NCBI RefSeq assembly: GCF_900112985.1
Contig: NZ_FONS01000008.1
Location: forward strand, 62,001 to 126,000
DNA length: 64,000 nt
Reading direction: 5' to 3'
Source: Pedobacter antarcticus
GTDB taxonomy: Bacteria; Bacteroidota; Bacteroidia; Sphingobacteriales; Sphingobacteriaceae
Positions 18,963-28,846 of this stretch are shown here, in pieces. The notes under the pieces are model-generated. The model searched no databases. It had not been told where the DNA came from and saw only the letters and a program-made list of their open reading frames with translations. A program made the translations under genes and the position numbers. The stretch's first letter is position 1; every line of letters begins with the position of its first letter.

Positions 18963-19481
18963 TTATCCGTTAAAAACTTTGTTTAAATCAACACCACGCT
19001 GCTGTGCTACTGTATAAGCATCACGCATCTTAGTCAGAGCATCAACAGTTGCTTTAACCACGTTGTGAGGATTTGATGAACCTTTTGATTTTGCTAATAC
19101 GTTATGTACACCAGCACTCTCTAATACAGCACGCATTGCACCGCCAGCGATAACACCTGTACCTACTGCAGCTGGTTTGATTAATACAAAACCACCTGAG
19201 AATTTACCGATTTGTTCGTGAGGCACTGTACCGTTTAGTAAAGGAACTTTTACTAAGTTCTTTTTAGCGTCATCGATACCTTTAGCAATTGCTTCTGTTA
19301 CCTCTTTCGCTTTACCTAAACCGTAACCTACGATTCCGTTTTCATCTCCTACAACTACGATAGCTGAGAAGCTGAAAGTACGTCCGCCTTTAGTTACTTT
19401 GGCAACGCGTTGGATACTAACTAAACGATCTTTTAATTCGATCTCGCTAGTCTTAACTCTTTTTATATTGATAGTTGACAT
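18963..19481 (-). CDS. rpsE: 30S ribosomal protein S5
   Basis: Accuracy-related small-subunit protein, 172 aa. The N-terminal dsRNA-binding-like domain is [25 protein letters not shown]-type with the [18 protein letters not shown] motif; the C-terminal domain contains [31 protein letters not shown]. Between rplR and rpmD. Confidence 0.98.
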   Translation of the reverse strand: MSTINIKRVKTSEIELKDRLVSIQRVAKVTKGGRTFSFSAIVVVGDENGIVGYGLGKAKEVTEAIAKGIDDAKKNLVKVPLLNGTVPHEQIGKFSGGFVLIKPAAVGTGVIAGGAMRAVLESAGVHNVLAKSKGSSNPHNVVKATVDALTKMRDAYTVAQQRGVDLNKVFNG

Positions 19482-19499
19482 TCTTATCCTATTTTCAGA

Positions 19500-19853
19500 T
19501 TAAAATACTAAACCAGCTTCACGGGCACCTTCTGCCAACGATTTTACGCGACCATGGTATAAATAGCCATTTCTATCGAAAACAACTTCTTTAATGCCAG
19601 CTGCGATTGCTTTTTCAGCTACTAATTTACCTACAGCTACAGATTGCTCTGATTTATTGCCATTACCAGAAAAATCTTTTGATAATGAAGATGCTGATAC
19701 GATTGTGCTTCCAGTTACGTCGTTAATGATTTGAGCATAAATTCCTTTATTGCTTCTATAAACTGATAAGCGTGGACGGCTTTCAGAACCGGTCAATCTT
19801 TTTCTGATTCCTTTTTTTATACGATCTCTACGAGATAATTTTTTCCCTGCCAT
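19500..19853 (-). CDS. rplR: 50S ribosomal protein L18
   Basis: 5S rRNA-binding protein, 117 aa. [19 protein letters not shown] and the C-terminal [26 protein letters not shown] are diagnostic. 5 bp after rplF. Confidence 0.98.
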   Translation of the reverse strand: MAGKKLSRRDRIKKGIRKRLTGSESRPRLSVYRSNKGIYAQIINDVTGSTIVSASSLSKDFSGNGNKSEQSVAVGKLVAEKAIAAGIKEVVFDRNGYLYHGRVKSLAEGAREAGLVF

Positions 19854-19858
19854 GATGA

Positions 19859-20416
19859 TTATTTTTTAGAAGCTGATTTACCTGCTTTTCTTCTTAACAC
19901 TTCTCCTACAAACTTGATACCTTTACCTTTGTATGGTTCCGGAGCGCGTAACGAGCGTATTTTAGCTGCTACCTGACCGATCAGTTGTTTATCAATACTT
20001 TCTAAAATGATTTTAGGAGTTTGACCTTTTTCTGAAGCCGTAGTAACTTTAATCTCTTCCGGTAACTGGAATACATAATGGTGAGAGAAACCTAAAACAA
20101 GATCAAGCGTGTTGCCTGTATTAGTTGCACGGTAACCCACACCTACTAATTCTTGAGTCAGTTTATAACCTTCTGTAACTCCGATAACCATATTGTTAAG
20201 CAATGAACGGTATAAACCGTGTAATGCTTTATGTCTTTTTTGTTCAGTCGGGCGTGTAACAGTAATCACACCGTCTTCCTGAGTAACAGTGATGTCTGCA
20301 TCAACTGTTTGTTTTAATTCACCTTTTGGACCTTTTACAGTAACGATGTTATTCTCATCAATTGAAACTGTAACTCCAGCAGGGATACTAATTGGGGCTT
20401 TTCCTATTCTTGACAT
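19859..20416 (-). CDS. rplF: 50S ribosomal protein L6
   Basis: 185 aa, two tandem L6 domains. Start [18 protein letters not shown]-terminal signature [24 protein letters not shown] (uL6 PEPYKGKG). Unusually for the phylum, it is preceded by a full Shine-Dalgarno sequence. Confidence 0.98.
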   Translation of the reverse strand: MSRIGKAPISIPAGVTVSIDENNIVTVKGPKGELKQTVDADITVTQEDGVITVTRPTEQKRHKALHGLYRSLLNNMVIGVTEGYKLTQELVGVGYRATNTGNTLDLVLGFSHHYVFQLPEEIKVTTASEKGQTPKIILESIDKQLIGQVAAKIRSLRAPEPYKGKGIKFVGEVLRRKAGKSASKK

Positions 20417-20424
20417 TTTGCTAT

Positions 20425-20432
20425 CCTCCTTT
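20425..20432 (-). promoter_or_regulatory. Strong Shine-Dalgarno sequence of rplF
   Basis: Minus strand AAAGGAGG, 8 nt before the rplF ATG, in the 18-bp rpsH-rplF gap. Most Bacteroidota genes lack such a site, and most neighbours here do. Confidence 0.75.
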
Positions 20433-20434
20433 AA

Positions 20435-20833
20435 TTAATAAACGTGACACAAAACTTCGCCACCAATGTTCAATCTAGCTGCTTCTTTATCAGTCATAAC
20501 ACCTTTAGATGTAGACAAGATAGCAATACCTAAACCGTTCAATACTCTTGGCATATTACCTACGCCTGCATATTGCCTTAAACCTGGTTTACTGATACGC
20601 GCTAAAGTGCGGATCGCAGGAATTTTAGTGATCGGATTGTACTTCAAAGCGATTTTAATTGTGCCCTGAACTGTAGTTTCTTCAAACTTGTAGTTGGCAA
20701 TGTAACCTTTGTCAAAAAGTACTTTAGTAATTTCCTTTTTAAGATTTGATGCAGGAATTTCTACAATTCTGTGATTTGCCTTGATGGCATTTCTTACTCT
20801 TGTAAGATAATCTGCTATTGGATCTGTATTCAT
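20435..20833 (-). CDS. rpsH: 30S ribosomal protein S8
   Basis: Central-domain 16S rRNA-binding protein, 132 aa. Start MNTDPIADYLTRVRNAIKANH; the C-terminal block STSKGVMTDKEAARLNIGGEVLCHVY is the S8 signature. It is separated from rpsN by an unusually long, structured 129-bp gap. In E. coli S8 is the spc-operon translational repressor. Confidence 0.98.
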   Translation of the reverse strand: MNTDPIADYLTRVRNAIKANHRIVEIPASNLKKEITKVLFDKGYIANYKFEETTVQGTIKIALKYNPITKIPAIRTLARISKPGLRQYAGVGNMPRVLNGLGIAILSTSKGVMTDKEAARLNIGGEVLCHVY

Positions 20834-20862
20834 TTTTATTGATTTGTGATAGTGGTTTCCTT

Positions 20863-20950
20863 TCCGAACTATTCGGAGCGACCTTCCATCGGTTAATTTT
20901 TCTGTTAACGCATTACGTTAGTGATCGCTGTCTCAGCGGTCACTAACGTA
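20863..20950 (-). promoter_or_regulatory. Structured leader upstream of rpsH (three stem-loops)
   Basis: The rpsN-rpsH gap holds a long hairpin (20914-20930 with 20934-20950; 17 positions, one mismatch, 3-nt loop), a small one (20892-20896 with 20905-20909) and TCCGAA-CTA-TTCGGA at 20863-20877. None has a T-run on the coding strand, so these are not simple terminators. An autoregulatory or processing site is possible. Confidence 0.5.
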
Positions 20951-20962
20951 CACGATTTGTTT

Positions 20963-21232
20963 TTACCAGCTTGCTTTGGTAACTCCAGGAATTTTACCTG
21001 CTAAAGCCATGTCGCGGAACAATACCCTTGAAATTCCAAAAGTACGCATGTAACCACGAGGACGGCCAGTCAGTTTACAACGATTGTGTAAACGTACAGG
21101 AGATGAGTTTTTTGGTAACTTATCTAATCCTTCAAAATCACCTGCAGCTTTTAATTCTGCACGTTTGTCAGCATATTTAGCTACCAATTTCTGGCGCTTA
21201 ATTTCGCGAGCTTTTACACCTTCTTTTGCCAT
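20963..21232 (-). CDS. rpsN: 30S ribosomal protein S14 (zinc-free form)
   Basis: 89 aa, the long form without CxxC pairs. C-terminal [26 protein letters not shown] is diagnostic. Its ATG overlaps the rplE stop codon by one base (TAATG), implying translational coupling. Confidence 0.98.
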   Translation of the reverse strand: MAKEGVKAREIKRQKLVAKYADKRAELKAAGDFEGLDKLPKNSSPVRLHNRCKLTGRPRGYMRTFGISRVLFRDMALAGKIPGVTKASW

Positions 21233-21807
21233 TATTGATCTGTATTAATAGGGGTTTGATTTTTAAACGGTAAACCGAATTGTTTTAATAATTCCAATGC
21301 TTCAACATCAGTAGTAGCAGAAGTTACAAAGGTAATATCCATACCTAAGATCTTAGAGATCTTATCGATGTTCAATTCAGGGAAGATGATTTGTTCAGTA
21401 ATACCTAAAGTGTAGTTACCTTTTCCATCAAAACCTTTATCGTTAATACCTTTGAAATCACGGATACGTGGTAAAGCTACGGAAATTAAACGATCTAAAA
21501 ACTCAAACATGTTATTATCACGCAATGTAACACGTACACCAACTGGCATACCTTTACGCAATTTGAAGTTGGAGATATCTTTTTTGGATTTCGCACCTAC
21601 AGCCTGCTGACCTGCAATTGTAGACATTTCTAAAATAGAAGTGTCCATAATTTTCTTGTCTGTTACAGAGAAACGACCAACACCCTGGTTGATAGCAATC
21701 TTCTCTAACTTAGGAACTTGCATAACGCTTTTGTAGTTGAATTTTTCTTTCAACGTCGTTACGATTTCCTCTTTGTATTTAGTCTTTAATCTTGGTATGT
21801 AAGTCAT
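21232..21807 (-). CDS. rplE: 50S ribosomal protein L5
   Basis: Central-protuberance 5S rRNA-binding protein, 191 aa. [13 protein letters not shown] and the [14 protein letters not shown] block are conserved. Overlaps rplX and rpsN by one base each. GAGGAG in the 3' end of rplX may aid its initiation. Confidence 0.98.
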   Translation of the reverse strand: MTYIPRLKTKYKEEIVTTLKEKFNYKSVMQVPKLEKIAINQGVGRFSVTDKKIMDTSILEMSTIAGQQAVGAKSKKDISNFKLRKGMPVGVRVTLRDNNMFEFLDRLISVALPRIRDFKGINDKGFDGKGNYTLGITEQIIFPELNIDKISKILGMDITFVTSATTDVEALELLKQFGLPFKNQTPINTDQ

Positions 21808-22148
21808 TATTTGATCTCCTCTCCTGATTTTTTAGATACCCTAACTAATTTCCCATCAGCATTAAGCTTTCTGCCAACACGCGTAGTTTTTCCAGATTTA
21901 GGATCAATTAACGCAACGTTAGAAATATGAAGAGCAGCCTCTTTTTTAATGATACCTCCGTTAGGAGTAGCAGCATTTGGTTTCGTATGTTTCGATACAA
22001 GGTTCACACCTTCTACCAGAATTCTACTTTTAGTAATTAATACTGAAAGTACTTTACCTTCCTGGCCTTTAGAATCACCAGCGATAACCTTTACTAAATC
22101 TCCTTTACGGATTTTTATCTTTGGTTGAACAGTTACTTTATTTTTCAT
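21807..22148 (-). CDS. rplX: 50S ribosomal protein L24
   Basis: 113 aa with the KOW motif in [24 protein letters not shown] and the [22 protein letters not shown] segment. GGAGGT within the last codons of rplN lies about 9 nt before the start and may act as a Shine-Dalgarno site. Confidence 0.98.
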   Translation of the reverse strand: MKNKVTVQPKIKIRKGDLVKVIAGDSKGQEGKVLSVLITKSRILVEGVNLVSKHTKPNAATPNGGIIKKEAALHISNVALIDPKSGKTTRVGRKLNADGKLVRVSKKSGEEIK

Positions 22149-22149
22149 T

Positions 22150-22518
22150 TTATAATACCTCCGGTGCTAATGATACAATTTTCATGAATTGTTTTTCACG
22201 CAGTTCTCTCGCAACCGGGCCAAAAATACGGGTACCACGCGGCTCATCCTGTGCATTTAACAAGACAGCTGCATTATCGTCGAAACGGATGTAAGAACCA
22301 TCTTTACGTCTGATCTCTTTCTTCGTTCTTACAACAACTGCTTTAGAAACTGTTCCTTTTTTAATGTTACCTGAAGGGATTGCACTTTTAACGGTAACAA
22401 CGATTTTGTCACCAATAGAAGCGTATCTCTTGCCGGTTCCACCAAGTACACGGATAACCAATACTTGTTTTGCGCCGCTATTATCGGCTACGTTTAATCT
22501 TGATTCCTGCTGTACCAT
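22150..22518 (-). CDS. rplN: 50S ribosomal protein L14
   Basis: 122 aa, [27 protein letters not shown] through [28 protein letters not shown], full-length uL14. Single-base spacing to rplX and rpsQ. Confidence 0.98.
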   Translation of the reverse strand: MVQQESRLNVADNSGAKQVLVIRVLGGTGKRYASIGDKIVVTVKSAIPSGNIKKGTVSKAVVVRTKKEIRRKDGSYIRFDDNAAVLLNAQDEPRGTRIFGPVARELREKQFMKIVSLAPEVL

Positions 22519-22519
22519 G

Positions 22520-22774
22520 TTATTTAGCCCTCTCTAAAATTTCCACTAATCTCCAGTTCTTGTTTTTACTCAGCGGACGAGTCTCCATGATCAGTACTGT
22601 ATCACCAATACCGCAATCGTTTTTCTCGTCATGAGCCATAAATTTGGTAGTTTTCTTAACAAACTTACCATAGATCGGGTGCTTCACTTTACGTTCTACT
22701 GCCACAACAACAGATTTATCCATTTTGTTGCTTACCACCAACCCGGTTCTTGTTTTTCTTAATTGTCTTTCCAT
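22520..22774 (-). CDS. rpsQ: 30S ribosomal protein S17
   Basis: 84 aa from [20 protein letters not shown]. An earlier in-frame ATG at 22801 would overlap rpmC and add nine non-conserved residues. OB-fold protein with [30 protein letters not shown] typical of uS17. Confidence 0.97.
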   Translation of the reverse strand: MERQLRKTRTGLVVSNKMDKSVVVAVERKVKHPIYGKFVKKTTKFMAHDEKNDCGIGDTVLIMETRPLSKNKNWRLVEILERAK

Positions 22775-22787
22775 TTCGACTCTAAAG

Positions 22788-22997
22788 TTATTTAGTTTCA
22801 CTAGCTGACGCAGCTTTACGCTTTGTCATTTCAGTATTTAATCGGGCGATATCTTTTCTTACCTTATTGATACGGGTAGGATTCTCAATAGCCGAAATTG
22901 TGTGTGCAAATTTTAACTTAACTAAGTTTTCTTTCTCTTCTGCAATCCTGACTACTAGTTCTTCTTGTGAAAGCCCTGTGATTTCTGAGTTCTTCAT
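22788..22997 (-). CDS. rpmC: 50S ribosomal protein L29
   Basis: 69 aa, two-helix exit-tunnel protein; [33 protein letters not shown] matches uL29. Preceded by a 73-bp gap after rplP that contains only a small GGGTC/GACCC hairpin. Confidence 0.96.
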   Translation of the reverse strand: MKNSEITGLSQEELVVRIAEEKENLVKLKFAHTISAIENPTRINKVRKDIARLNTEMTKRKAASASETK

Positions 22998-23070
22998 TTT
23001 ATTAATATTTATGTTCTGGGTCTAGCGGTTATAATAACAAGTTACTTACAACATTGACCCCAAAACTTTT

Positions 23071-23493
23071 TTATGCTTCTACGTAATCTCTACGTACTAC
23101 AAATTTTGTTTGGATAGGTAATTTCTGAGCAGCTAAACGCATTGCTTCTTTAGCGATTTCTAAAGAAACGCCTTCAGCTTCAAAAATGATGCGTCCTGGT
23201 CTAACAACTGCTACCCAGTATTCAGGAGCACCTTTACCTTTACCCATACGTACTTCAGCTGGTTTCTTAGTTACCGGTTTGTCCGGGAAAATTCTAATCC
23301 ACACCTGGCCTTCACGTTTCATGAAACGAGTTACCGCAATACGGGCTGCCTCTATCTGACGACTGGTAATCCATGTCGCCTCTAAAGATTTAATCCCGAA
23401 AGACCCGAATGACAATTCAGCACCACGTGTTGCTAAACCTTTCATTCTGCCCTTTTGCATCTTTCTGAACTTCGTTCTTTTTGGCTGTAACAT
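23071..23493 (-). CDS. rplP: 50S ribosomal protein L16
   Basis: 140 aa, [24 protein letters not shown] start and the [24 protein letters not shown] signature, a 23S rRNA-binding protein near the A site. Confidence 0.98.
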   Translation of the reverse strand: MLQPKRTKFRKMQKGRMKGLATRGAELSFGSFGIKSLEATWITSRQIEAARIAVTRFMKREGQVWIRIFPDKPVTKKPAEVRMGKGKGAPEYWVAVVRPGRIIFEAEGVSLEIAKEAMRLAAQKLPIQTKFVVRRDYVEA

Positions 23494-23530
23494 TTTATTT
23501 GAATATTATCGTAAAACGATTTGTTAATAA

Positions 23531-24376
23531 TTATTTACGAGGACCTCTGTTAGGAGTATTTCCGCCTCTGTTATCTCTACCTGCACCTGGACCACCTTGA
23601 CCTGGACCTCTTCCGCCACGACTTTTGTCGTTTCTTCTGTCGCCACCGCCACGGTTATCTCTGTCTCTGCCGCCACCAAAAGCACCTTCAGGTCTGCCAC
23701 CTTTACCAGGAGCATTATTGGTTGCGCCAATGTTTGGAGAAAGATCACGTTTACCGTAAACCTCGCCTTTGCAGATCCAAACTTTAACACCGATCTTACC
23801 ATAAGTAGTCAATGCTTCAGCTAATGCATAGTCAATATCAGCACGGAAAGTATGCAAAGGAATTCTTCCTTCTTTATACTGCTCATTACGAGCCATCTCA
23901 GCACCACCTAAACGACCTGAAGTCATAATTTTGATACCTTCTGCACCCATACGCATCGTAGACGCGATTGTAGATTTCATAGCTCTACGGAATGAGATCC
24001 TTGCTTCTAATTGTTTTGCTACACCTTCTGCTACCAGTTGTGCATCTAGCTCAGGACGTTTGATCTCAAAAATGTTAATCTGAATCTCTTTTTTTGTAAG
24101 TTTCTTTAACTCTTCTTTGATTTTATCAACCTCAGCTCCTGCTTTACCGATTACGATACCCGGGCGTGCAGTGTGGATAGTAACCGTGATACGTTTTAAT
24201 GTACGCTCGATAACCACCTTAGATACACCGCCTTTAGCGATACGTACTGAAAGGTATTTTCTTATTTTTTCGTCCTCAACTAATTTGTCAGCATAGTTGT
24301 TGCCACCGAACCAGTTAGAATCCCAACCTCTGATGATTCCTAACCTGTTACCTATTGGATGTGCTTTTTGTCCCAT
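23531..24376 (-). CDS. rpsC: 30S ribosomal protein S3 with Gly/Arg-rich C-terminal extension
   Basis: 281 aa. Residues 1-215 are regular uS3: KH domain with [20 protein letters not shown] and the C-terminal domain with [26 protein letters not shown] and [13 protein letters not shown]. From about residue 225 to the end is a low-complexity Gly/Arg/Asp/Asn tail with RGG-like motifs ([33 protein letters not shown]), making the protein about 50 residues longer than usual. The tail is basic and probably disordered; an RNA contact is plausible but inferred. Confidence 0.97.
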   Translation of the reverse strand: MGQKAHPIGNRLGIIRGWDSNWFGGNNYADKLVEDEKIRKYLSVRIAKGGVSKVVIERTLKRITVTIHTARPGIVIGKAGAEVDKIKEELKKLTKKEIQINIFEIKRPELDAQLVAEGVAKQLEARISFRRAMKSTIASTMRMGAEGIKIMTSGRLGGAEMARNEQYKEGRIPLHTFRADIDYALAEALTTYGKIGVKVWICKGEVYGKRDLSPNIGATNNAPGKGGRPEGAFGGGRDRDNRGGGDRRNDKSRGGRGPGQGGPGAGRDNRGGNTPNRGPRK

Positions 24377-24381
24377 TTCTA

Positions 24382-24744
24382 CTAATTAGTTTGAGTTTCA
24401 ACGTTTTTACTATCTACTATCAAAGTTACGTGGTTAGAACGCTTACGTATTCTGTATCCACGGCCTTGAGGTGCCGGTCTAAGTCTTTTCAACTGACGGC
24501 CACCACCAACCATAATGGTTTTCACATATAATTGGTTTTCTTCAGGGCGAGAACCTTCATTTTTAGTTTCCCAGTTTTTGATGGCTGATAATAAAAGTTT
24601 CTCAACTCTTATTGCTGCCTCTTTATTGGTAAATTTTAAAATATGTAATGCTTTCTCAACACGCTCACCTCTGATAAGATCTACAACCAAACGCATCTTA
24701 CGTGGTGAGGTTGGACAATTGTTTAATTTCGCTACTGCTTCCAT
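24382..24744 (-). CDS. rplV: 50S ribosomal protein L22
   Basis: 120 aa, exit-tunnel protein; [26 protein letters not shown] and the C-terminal [24 protein letters not shown] match uL22. 5 bp upstream of rpsC. Confidence 0.98.
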   Translation of the reverse strand: MEAVAKLNNCPTSPRKMRLVVDLIRGERVEKALHILKFTNKEAAIRVEKLLLSAIKNWETKNEGSRPEENQLYVKTIMVGGGRQLKRLRPAPQGRGYRIRKRSNHVTLIVDSKNVETQTN

Positions 24745-24751
24745 CTCTTAA

Positions 24752-25018
24752 TTATTTTTTCTTTTCAGAGTGACCCCTAAATGTTCTGGTTGGAGCAAAC
24801 TCTCCCAGCTTGTGACCAACCATGTTTTCTGTTACGTATACCGGTATAAATTTATTACCGTTATGCACTGCAAATGTATGACCCACAAAATCTGGTGAGA
24901 TCATTGATCTGCGAGACCAAGTTTTAATGACAGACTTTTTGCCTGAATCATTCATAGAGACTACTTTCTTCTCTACGTTATGGTCAATATAAGGTCCTTT
25001 TTTTATCGAACGAGCCAT
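24752..25018 (-). CDS. rpsS: 30S ribosomal protein S19
   Basis: 88 aa; [19 protein letters not shown] start and [29 protein letters not shown] signature. Start overlaps the rplB stop by one base (TAATG). Confidence 0.98.
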   Translation of the reverse strand: MARSIKKGPYIDHNVEKKVVSMNDSGKKSVIKTWSRRSMISPDFVGHTFAVHNGNKFIPVYVTENMVGHKLGEFAPTRTFRGHSEKKK

Positions 25019-25842
25019 TATTTCTTCCTTTTCTCTATGATGAAACGATTTGAGTATTTTTTAAGTGAACGGGTTTTGAAGCCTTTAGCATACATACCGT
25101 TTCTTGAGCGAGGTTGACCTCCTGATGAGCGACCCTCACCACCACCCATTGGGTGATCGACAGGATTCATCGCTACCGGACGTGTTCTAGGACGACGTCC
25201 TAACCAACGTTTACGACCTGCTTTACCTAATACTTCATTTGCGTGATCCGAATTTGAAACAGAACCTATCGTTGCTAAACAAGTAACTAAGATAGATCTT
25301 ACTTCACCTGAAGGCATTTTAACAGTTGCATATTTACCATCACGTGCTGCTAATTGAGCATAAGCACCAGCACTACGTGCTAATTGTGCTCCACGTCCTG
25401 GTTGAATTTCAATATTGTGGATAATTGAACCCAAAGGAATGTTAGACAATTTCAATGTGTTACCTACTTCTGGAGCAGCTGTATCACCTGAAACTACTTT
25501 CTGTCCAACCTGCAATCCATCCGGTGCAATGATGTAACGTTTTTCACCATCCGCATAATGTAATAATGCGATACGTGCTGTACGGTTTGGATCGTATTCA
25601 ACAGTTGCAACTGTTGCAGGAATATCAAACTTATCACGTTTAAAGTCAATTAAACGGTAAGATTTTTTGTGACCACCACCCATGTAGCGCATAGTCATCT
25701 TTCCTGTATTGTTACGTCCTCCCGATTTTTTAGAAGAAACAACCAATGATTTTTCGGGCTTGGTTGCTGTAATCTCCGTGAAACTGGCACCGACTCTAAA
25801 GCGGGTACCCGGAGTGACTGGTTTAAATTTTCTTAAGCCCAT
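25018..25842 (-). CDS. rplB: 50S ribosomal protein L2
   Basis: 274 aa, essential for the peptidyl-transferase centre. The motif [21 protein letters not shown] includes the conserved His of the HPxGGG segment. Between rplW and rpsS. Confidence 0.98.
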   Translation of the reverse strand: MGLRKFKPVTPGTRFRVGASFTEITATKPEKSLVVSSKKSGGRNNTGKMTMRYMGGGHKKSYRLIDFKRDKFDIPATVATVEYDPNRTARIALLHYADGEKRYIIAPDGLQVGQKVVSGDTAAPEVGNTLKLSNIPLGSIIHNIEIQPGRGAQLARSAGAYAQLAARDGKYATVKMPSGEVRSILVTCLATIGSVSNSDHANEVLGKAGRKRWLGRRPRTRPVAMNPVDHPMGGGEGRSSGGQPRSRNGMYAKGFKTRSLKKYSNRFIIEKRKK

Positions 25843-25865
25843 AGTTATAAATTATTCAATTCTTA

Positions 25866-26156
25866 TTAAATATTCGCGTAATAATCAATTGTTTCACCTG
25901 CTGCCAGGGTTACAATAGCTTTTTTGTATTTCGGGCTACGGCCGGTAACTAAACCACCTTTAGTGTTTCTAGATTTTAATTTTCCGTTTACAATCATTGT
26001 ATTGATTGCCAGAATATTAACACCATACATCTTTTCGATGGCTTGTTTGATTTGCAATTTATTTGCTTTGTGTTCTACTTTGAAAGTAAAGCGGCTAGAC
26101 TTTTCTGTAAGAGCAGAAGCTTTCTCGGTTAATATTGGTTTCTTTAAAAATTCCAT
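25866..26156 (-). CDS. rplW: 50S ribosomal protein L23
   Basis: 96 aa from MEFLKKPILTEKASALTEKS; the upstream ATG at 26168 would overlap rplD, so the internal start was chosen. Exit-tunnel rim protein that docks SRP and trigger factor. Confidence 0.97.
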   Translation of the reverse strand: MEFLKKPILTEKASALTEKSSRFTFKVEHKANKLQIKQAIEKMYGVNILAINTMIVNGKLKSRNTKGGLVTGRSPKYKKAIVTLAAGETIDYYANI

Positions 26157-26157
26157 A

Positions 26158-26787
26158 TTACTTGGCAAATGCCTCCTCCAATGTTTTAACAGTATTAGCA
26201 GTTAACAAAAGTTTACCACAGTTTAATACATCATAAGTACTTAACTGATCAGCGGTAATAACTTTCACTTTCTGAATGTTTCTGCTTGATAAATAGATAT
26301 TGTTATCTTGTGCAGGTAAAACCAACAATGTTTTTTGACCTGTTAAGCTTAAAGCATTAACCAAGTTCACATAATTTTTAGTTTTAACTGAATCAAAGCT
26401 AAAATCTTCTAAAACAAGGATGTTGTTATCCTGAGCTTTGTAAGACAACGCAGATTTACGTGCCAGAGATTTTAATTTTTTGTTTAGTTTAAAACTGTAA
26501 TCACGTGGTTGAGGACCGAATACACGACCACCACCATTAAACAAAGGAGATTTAATACTACCAGCACGAGCGCCACCAGTACCTTTTTGTTTGTATAATT
26601 TACGGGTTGAACCAGCGATCTCATTACGTTGTTTAGACTTGTGAGTACCCTGACGTTGATTAGCCAAATACTGTTTTACATCTAAATAAATTGCATGGTC
26701 ACTTGGAGTAACACCAAATACCGACTCAGGAAGCTGCACCTTGGCACCTGTCTCTTTTCCTGAAATGTTTAATACATTAACTTCCAT
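26158..26787 (-). CDS. rplD: 50S ribosomal protein L4
   Basis: 209 aa. [47 protein letters not shown] is the tunnel-lining loop region of uL4. In other bacteria L4 autoregulates the S10 operon; a short leader with a hairpin precedes rplC here. Confidence 0.98.
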   Translation of the reverse strand: MEVNVLNISGKETGAKVQLPESVFGVTPSDHAIYLDVKQYLANQRQGTHKSKQRNEIAGSTRKLYKQKGTGGARAGSIKSPLFNGGGRVFGPQPRDYSFKLNKKLKSLARKSALSYKAQDNNILVLEDFSFDSVKTKNYVNLVNALSLTGQKTLLVLPAQDNNIYLSSRNIQKVKVITADQLSTYDVLNCGKLLLTANTVKTLEEAFAK

Positions 26788-26791
26788 CTGC

Positions 26792-27409
26792 TTACTTGTC
26801 TAAGATTACGTAAGAACCTTTAGCTCCTGGAATGGAACCACTAACTACAACAAGATTTTGATCTGCATAAACTTTCAAAACCTGTAAGTTTTGAATTTTC
26901 ACTCTATCTCCACCCATTCTTCCTGCCATACGCATACCTTTAAATACACGTGCTGGATAAGATGCAGCACCCAGTGAACCCGGAGCACGCATTCTGTTGT
27001 GCTGACCGTGAGTTTGACCACCCACACCAGCAAATCCATGGCGTTTCACAACACCCTGAAAACCTTTACCCTTAGAAGTACCAACTACATCTACAAAATC
27101 ACCTTCGTTGAAAATGTTTACCGTTACAGTATCACCTAAACTAAGTGATTCTTCAAACGGCTCAAATTCAACCAATTTACGCTTTGGAGTTGTGCTTGCT
27201 TTCGCAAAGTGGCCTTTCAGAGGCTTGGTTGTGTTTTTTTCTTTAGCTTCATCGAAGCCTAATTGAACTGAAACGTAACCGTCTTTCTCTTCGGTCTTAA
27301 CCTGTGTTACTACACATGGCCCAGCTTCGATCACCGTGCATGGAATATTTTTTCCATCGGCGTCGAAAATGCTGGTCATTCCTACTTTTTTTCCAATAAT
27401 ACCTGACAT
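26792..27409 (-). CDS. rplC: 50S ribosomal protein L3
   Basis: 205 aa. [19 protein letters not shown] start and [29 protein letters not shown] central loop. It is the first gene of the rplC-to-rplQ block, which in this genome has its own promoter because an opposing gene separates it from rpsJ. Confidence 0.98.
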   Translation of the reverse strand: MSGIIGKKVGMTSIFDADGKNIPCTVIEAGPCVVTQVKTEEKDGYVSVQLGFDEAKEKNTTKPLKGHFAKASTTPKRKLVEFEPFEESLSLGDTVTVNIFNEGDFVDVVGTSKGKGFQGVVKRHGFAGVGGQTHGQHNRMRAPGSLGAASYPARVFKGMRMAGRMGGDRVKIQNLQVLKVYADQNLVVVSGSIPGAKGSYVILDK

Positions 27410-27434
27410 TTTCTTTTTTTAGTTTAACACCCAT

Positions 27435-27452
27435 CGAAGCAGTAGGGCTTCG
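27435..27452 (-). promoter_or_regulatory. Leader hairpin upstream of rplC
   Basis: CGAAGC-AGTAGG-GCTTCG, a 6-bp stem with a 6-nt loop, lies between the predicted promoter and rplC, in a leader of about 70 nt. It is a candidate L4-type autoregulatory structure by position only. Confidence 0.3.
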
Positions 27453-27485
27453 TTCAAGGTGGATACAATTCCCTTTAAGGGAGGG

Positions 27486-27515
27486 CAAAAATAGGAAAGA
27501 AATCTTAATTTTCAA
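27486..27515 (-). promoter_or_regulatory. Consensus promoter of the rplC block
   Basis: Minus strand: TTG at 27515-27513, 19-bp spacer, TATTTTTG at 27493-27486, matching TTG-N19-TAnnTTTG. It lies about 77 bp upstream of rplC. Confidence 0.75.
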
Positions 27516-27807
27516 AGAGTTAGCGAATTATTTTTATAAATATTATCCACATTACCAGATAGATCGGTAAAAAAACACCGCAAAGCCCGCCCCACTCAGA
27601 ATCTTTGGCATACCCGTTCTTCTCAAAGCCTTCGCGAAATAGAAAGCACCTGCCTATAAAGCTAAAAACGAGATGTTTTCGCAGGAGATTACGCTGTCAA
27701 TTGCATAATTATGAATTGATTTGCCGACATTAGAAAGAATAAATGTTAATTGCGGGCGTACAATAAACCCGAAAAATGACAGTTAAATTAGAATACTATT
27801 TATAATT
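27516..27807. other. Intergenic region between divergent rplC and the 203-aa protein gene
   Basis: AT-rich, with no supported gene, tRNA or repeat. Beyond the rplC promoter at its left border I see no clear promoter for the plus-strand gene; TTTATAATT just before 27808 does not match the consensus. Confidence 0.5.
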
Positions 27808-28419
27808 ATGATGAAAAGAACCCTTTTACCACTGCTTGGCCTGTTTCTGATGTGCCTGATAACTTCCCAGACAAGCGCGCAGGACAGTACAATGGTAGAC
27901 CCTAGTCTTAAAGGACAGTATCAGCTGATGCTGTCTAAATCCAGAACTTTAGACGGATACAAATTGATTAATCCGTACAGACTCACAAGCTTTTATAAGA
28001 GCGTAACCGATACAATCAGGAAAGAAAGACAGGGACATATTGGCGCCCAGACTAAAATAAAAGAGCAAGCTGCAACGATTGCCGGCCTCAATAATGAAAT
28101 AAAAGGAAAAGAAGCTTCTCTGGCGACCTCAAATGCCAGACTGGATCAGATAAGCTTCCTGGGAATTCCTTTCGACAAAGGGACTTATAATACGATCGTA
28201 TGGGTGCTTATTATCCTGCTGGCTATCGCATTAGCGATTGTAACGATTCGTTCTGCGAAAAGCATTCAGGAAGCAAAATATCGCAGCGGTCTGTATGAAG
28301 AGATCGCGCAGGAGTATCAAACTTATAAGGTAAAATCTAACGAGAAGGAAAAGAAACTTGCCAGAGAACTGCAAGACGAAAGAAATAAACTAGAGGAACT
28401 CCGAACAAGAGGAAATTAA
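27808..28419 (+). CDS. Membrane-anchored coiled-coil protein of unknown function
   Basis: 203 aa. A signal peptide (RTLLPLLGLFLMCLITSQTSAQ) precedes a periplasmic segment of about 115 residues with a coiled-coil-like stretch (KIKEQAATIAGLNNEIKGKEASLATSNARL). One membrane segment follows at about residues 131-150 (IVWVLIILLAIALAIVTI), then a cytoplasmic Glu/Lys-rich coiled coil. No enzyme motif is visible. It is transcribed against the ribosomal genes on both sides, splitting the S10 operon between rpsJ and rplC, and shares a bidirectional terminator with rpsJ. Function unknown. Confidence 0.85.
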   Translation: MMKRTLLPLLGLFLMCLITSQTSAQDSTMVDPSLKGQYQLMLSKSRTLDGYKLINPYRLTSFYKSVTDTIRKERQGHIGAQTKIKEQAATIAGLNNEIKGKEASLATSNARLDQISFLGIPFDKGTYNTIVWVLIILLAIALAIVTIRSAKSIQEAKYRSGLYEEIAQEYQTYKVKSNEKEKKLARELQDERNKLEELRTRGN

Positions 28420-28432
28420 AAAAACCGCTTAA

Positions 28433-28469
28433 AAAGAAAAAGCCTCCGGAATCCGGAGGCTTTTTCTTT
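28433..28469. terminator. Bidirectional terminator between the 203-aa protein gene and rpsJ
   Basis: Perfect stem AGCCTCCGGA/TCCGGAGGCT (28441-28450 with 28452-28461) flanked by A-rich and T-rich runs. It ends the rpsL-rpsG-fusA-rpsJ transcript on the minus strand. Confidence 0.9.
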
Positions 28470-28483
28470 TACTCAAAATTTCA

Positions 28484-28789
28484 TTAAACTTTGATTTCAA
28501 CTTCAACACCGCTAGGTAATTCAAGTTTCATCAGTGCGTCAACAGTTTTTGAGTTAGAACTATAAATATCTAACAAACGTTTGTAAGCACATAACTGAAA
28601 TTGCTCACGTGCTTTTTTGTTCACGTGTGGTGAACGTAAAACAGTGAAGATTTTCTTTTCAGTTGGCAACGGAATTGGTCCGCTAACTACTGCACCCGTA
28701 GGTTTTACAGTTTTTACGATTTTCTCAGCAGATTTGTCTACCAGATTGTAATCGTAAGATTTCAATTTAATTCTGATTCTTTGGCTCAT
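28484..28789 (-). CDS. rpsJ: 30S ribosomal protein S10
   Basis: 101 aa; [27 protein letters not shown] and [29 protein letters not shown] are diagnostic. It follows fusA and ends at a strong terminator, so it belongs to the str-type transcript rather than to the rplC block. Confidence 0.98.
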   Translation of the reverse strand: MSQRIRIKLKSYDYNLVDKSAEKIVKTVKPTGAVVSGPIPLPTEKKIFTVLRSPHVNKKAREQFQLCAYKRLLDIYSSNSKTVDALMKLELPSGVEVEIKV

Positions 28790-28846
28790 TGGATTATAAT
28801 TAAAGCTGCCTGTTAGAGCTATTAATAACAGGCAGCTGATTAAAAA

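Noticed and set aside
20914-20950. Rho-independent terminator between rpsN and rpsH
   Set aside because: The stem is strong but there is no T-run on the coding strand, and the essential downstream ribosomal genes depend on the transcript.
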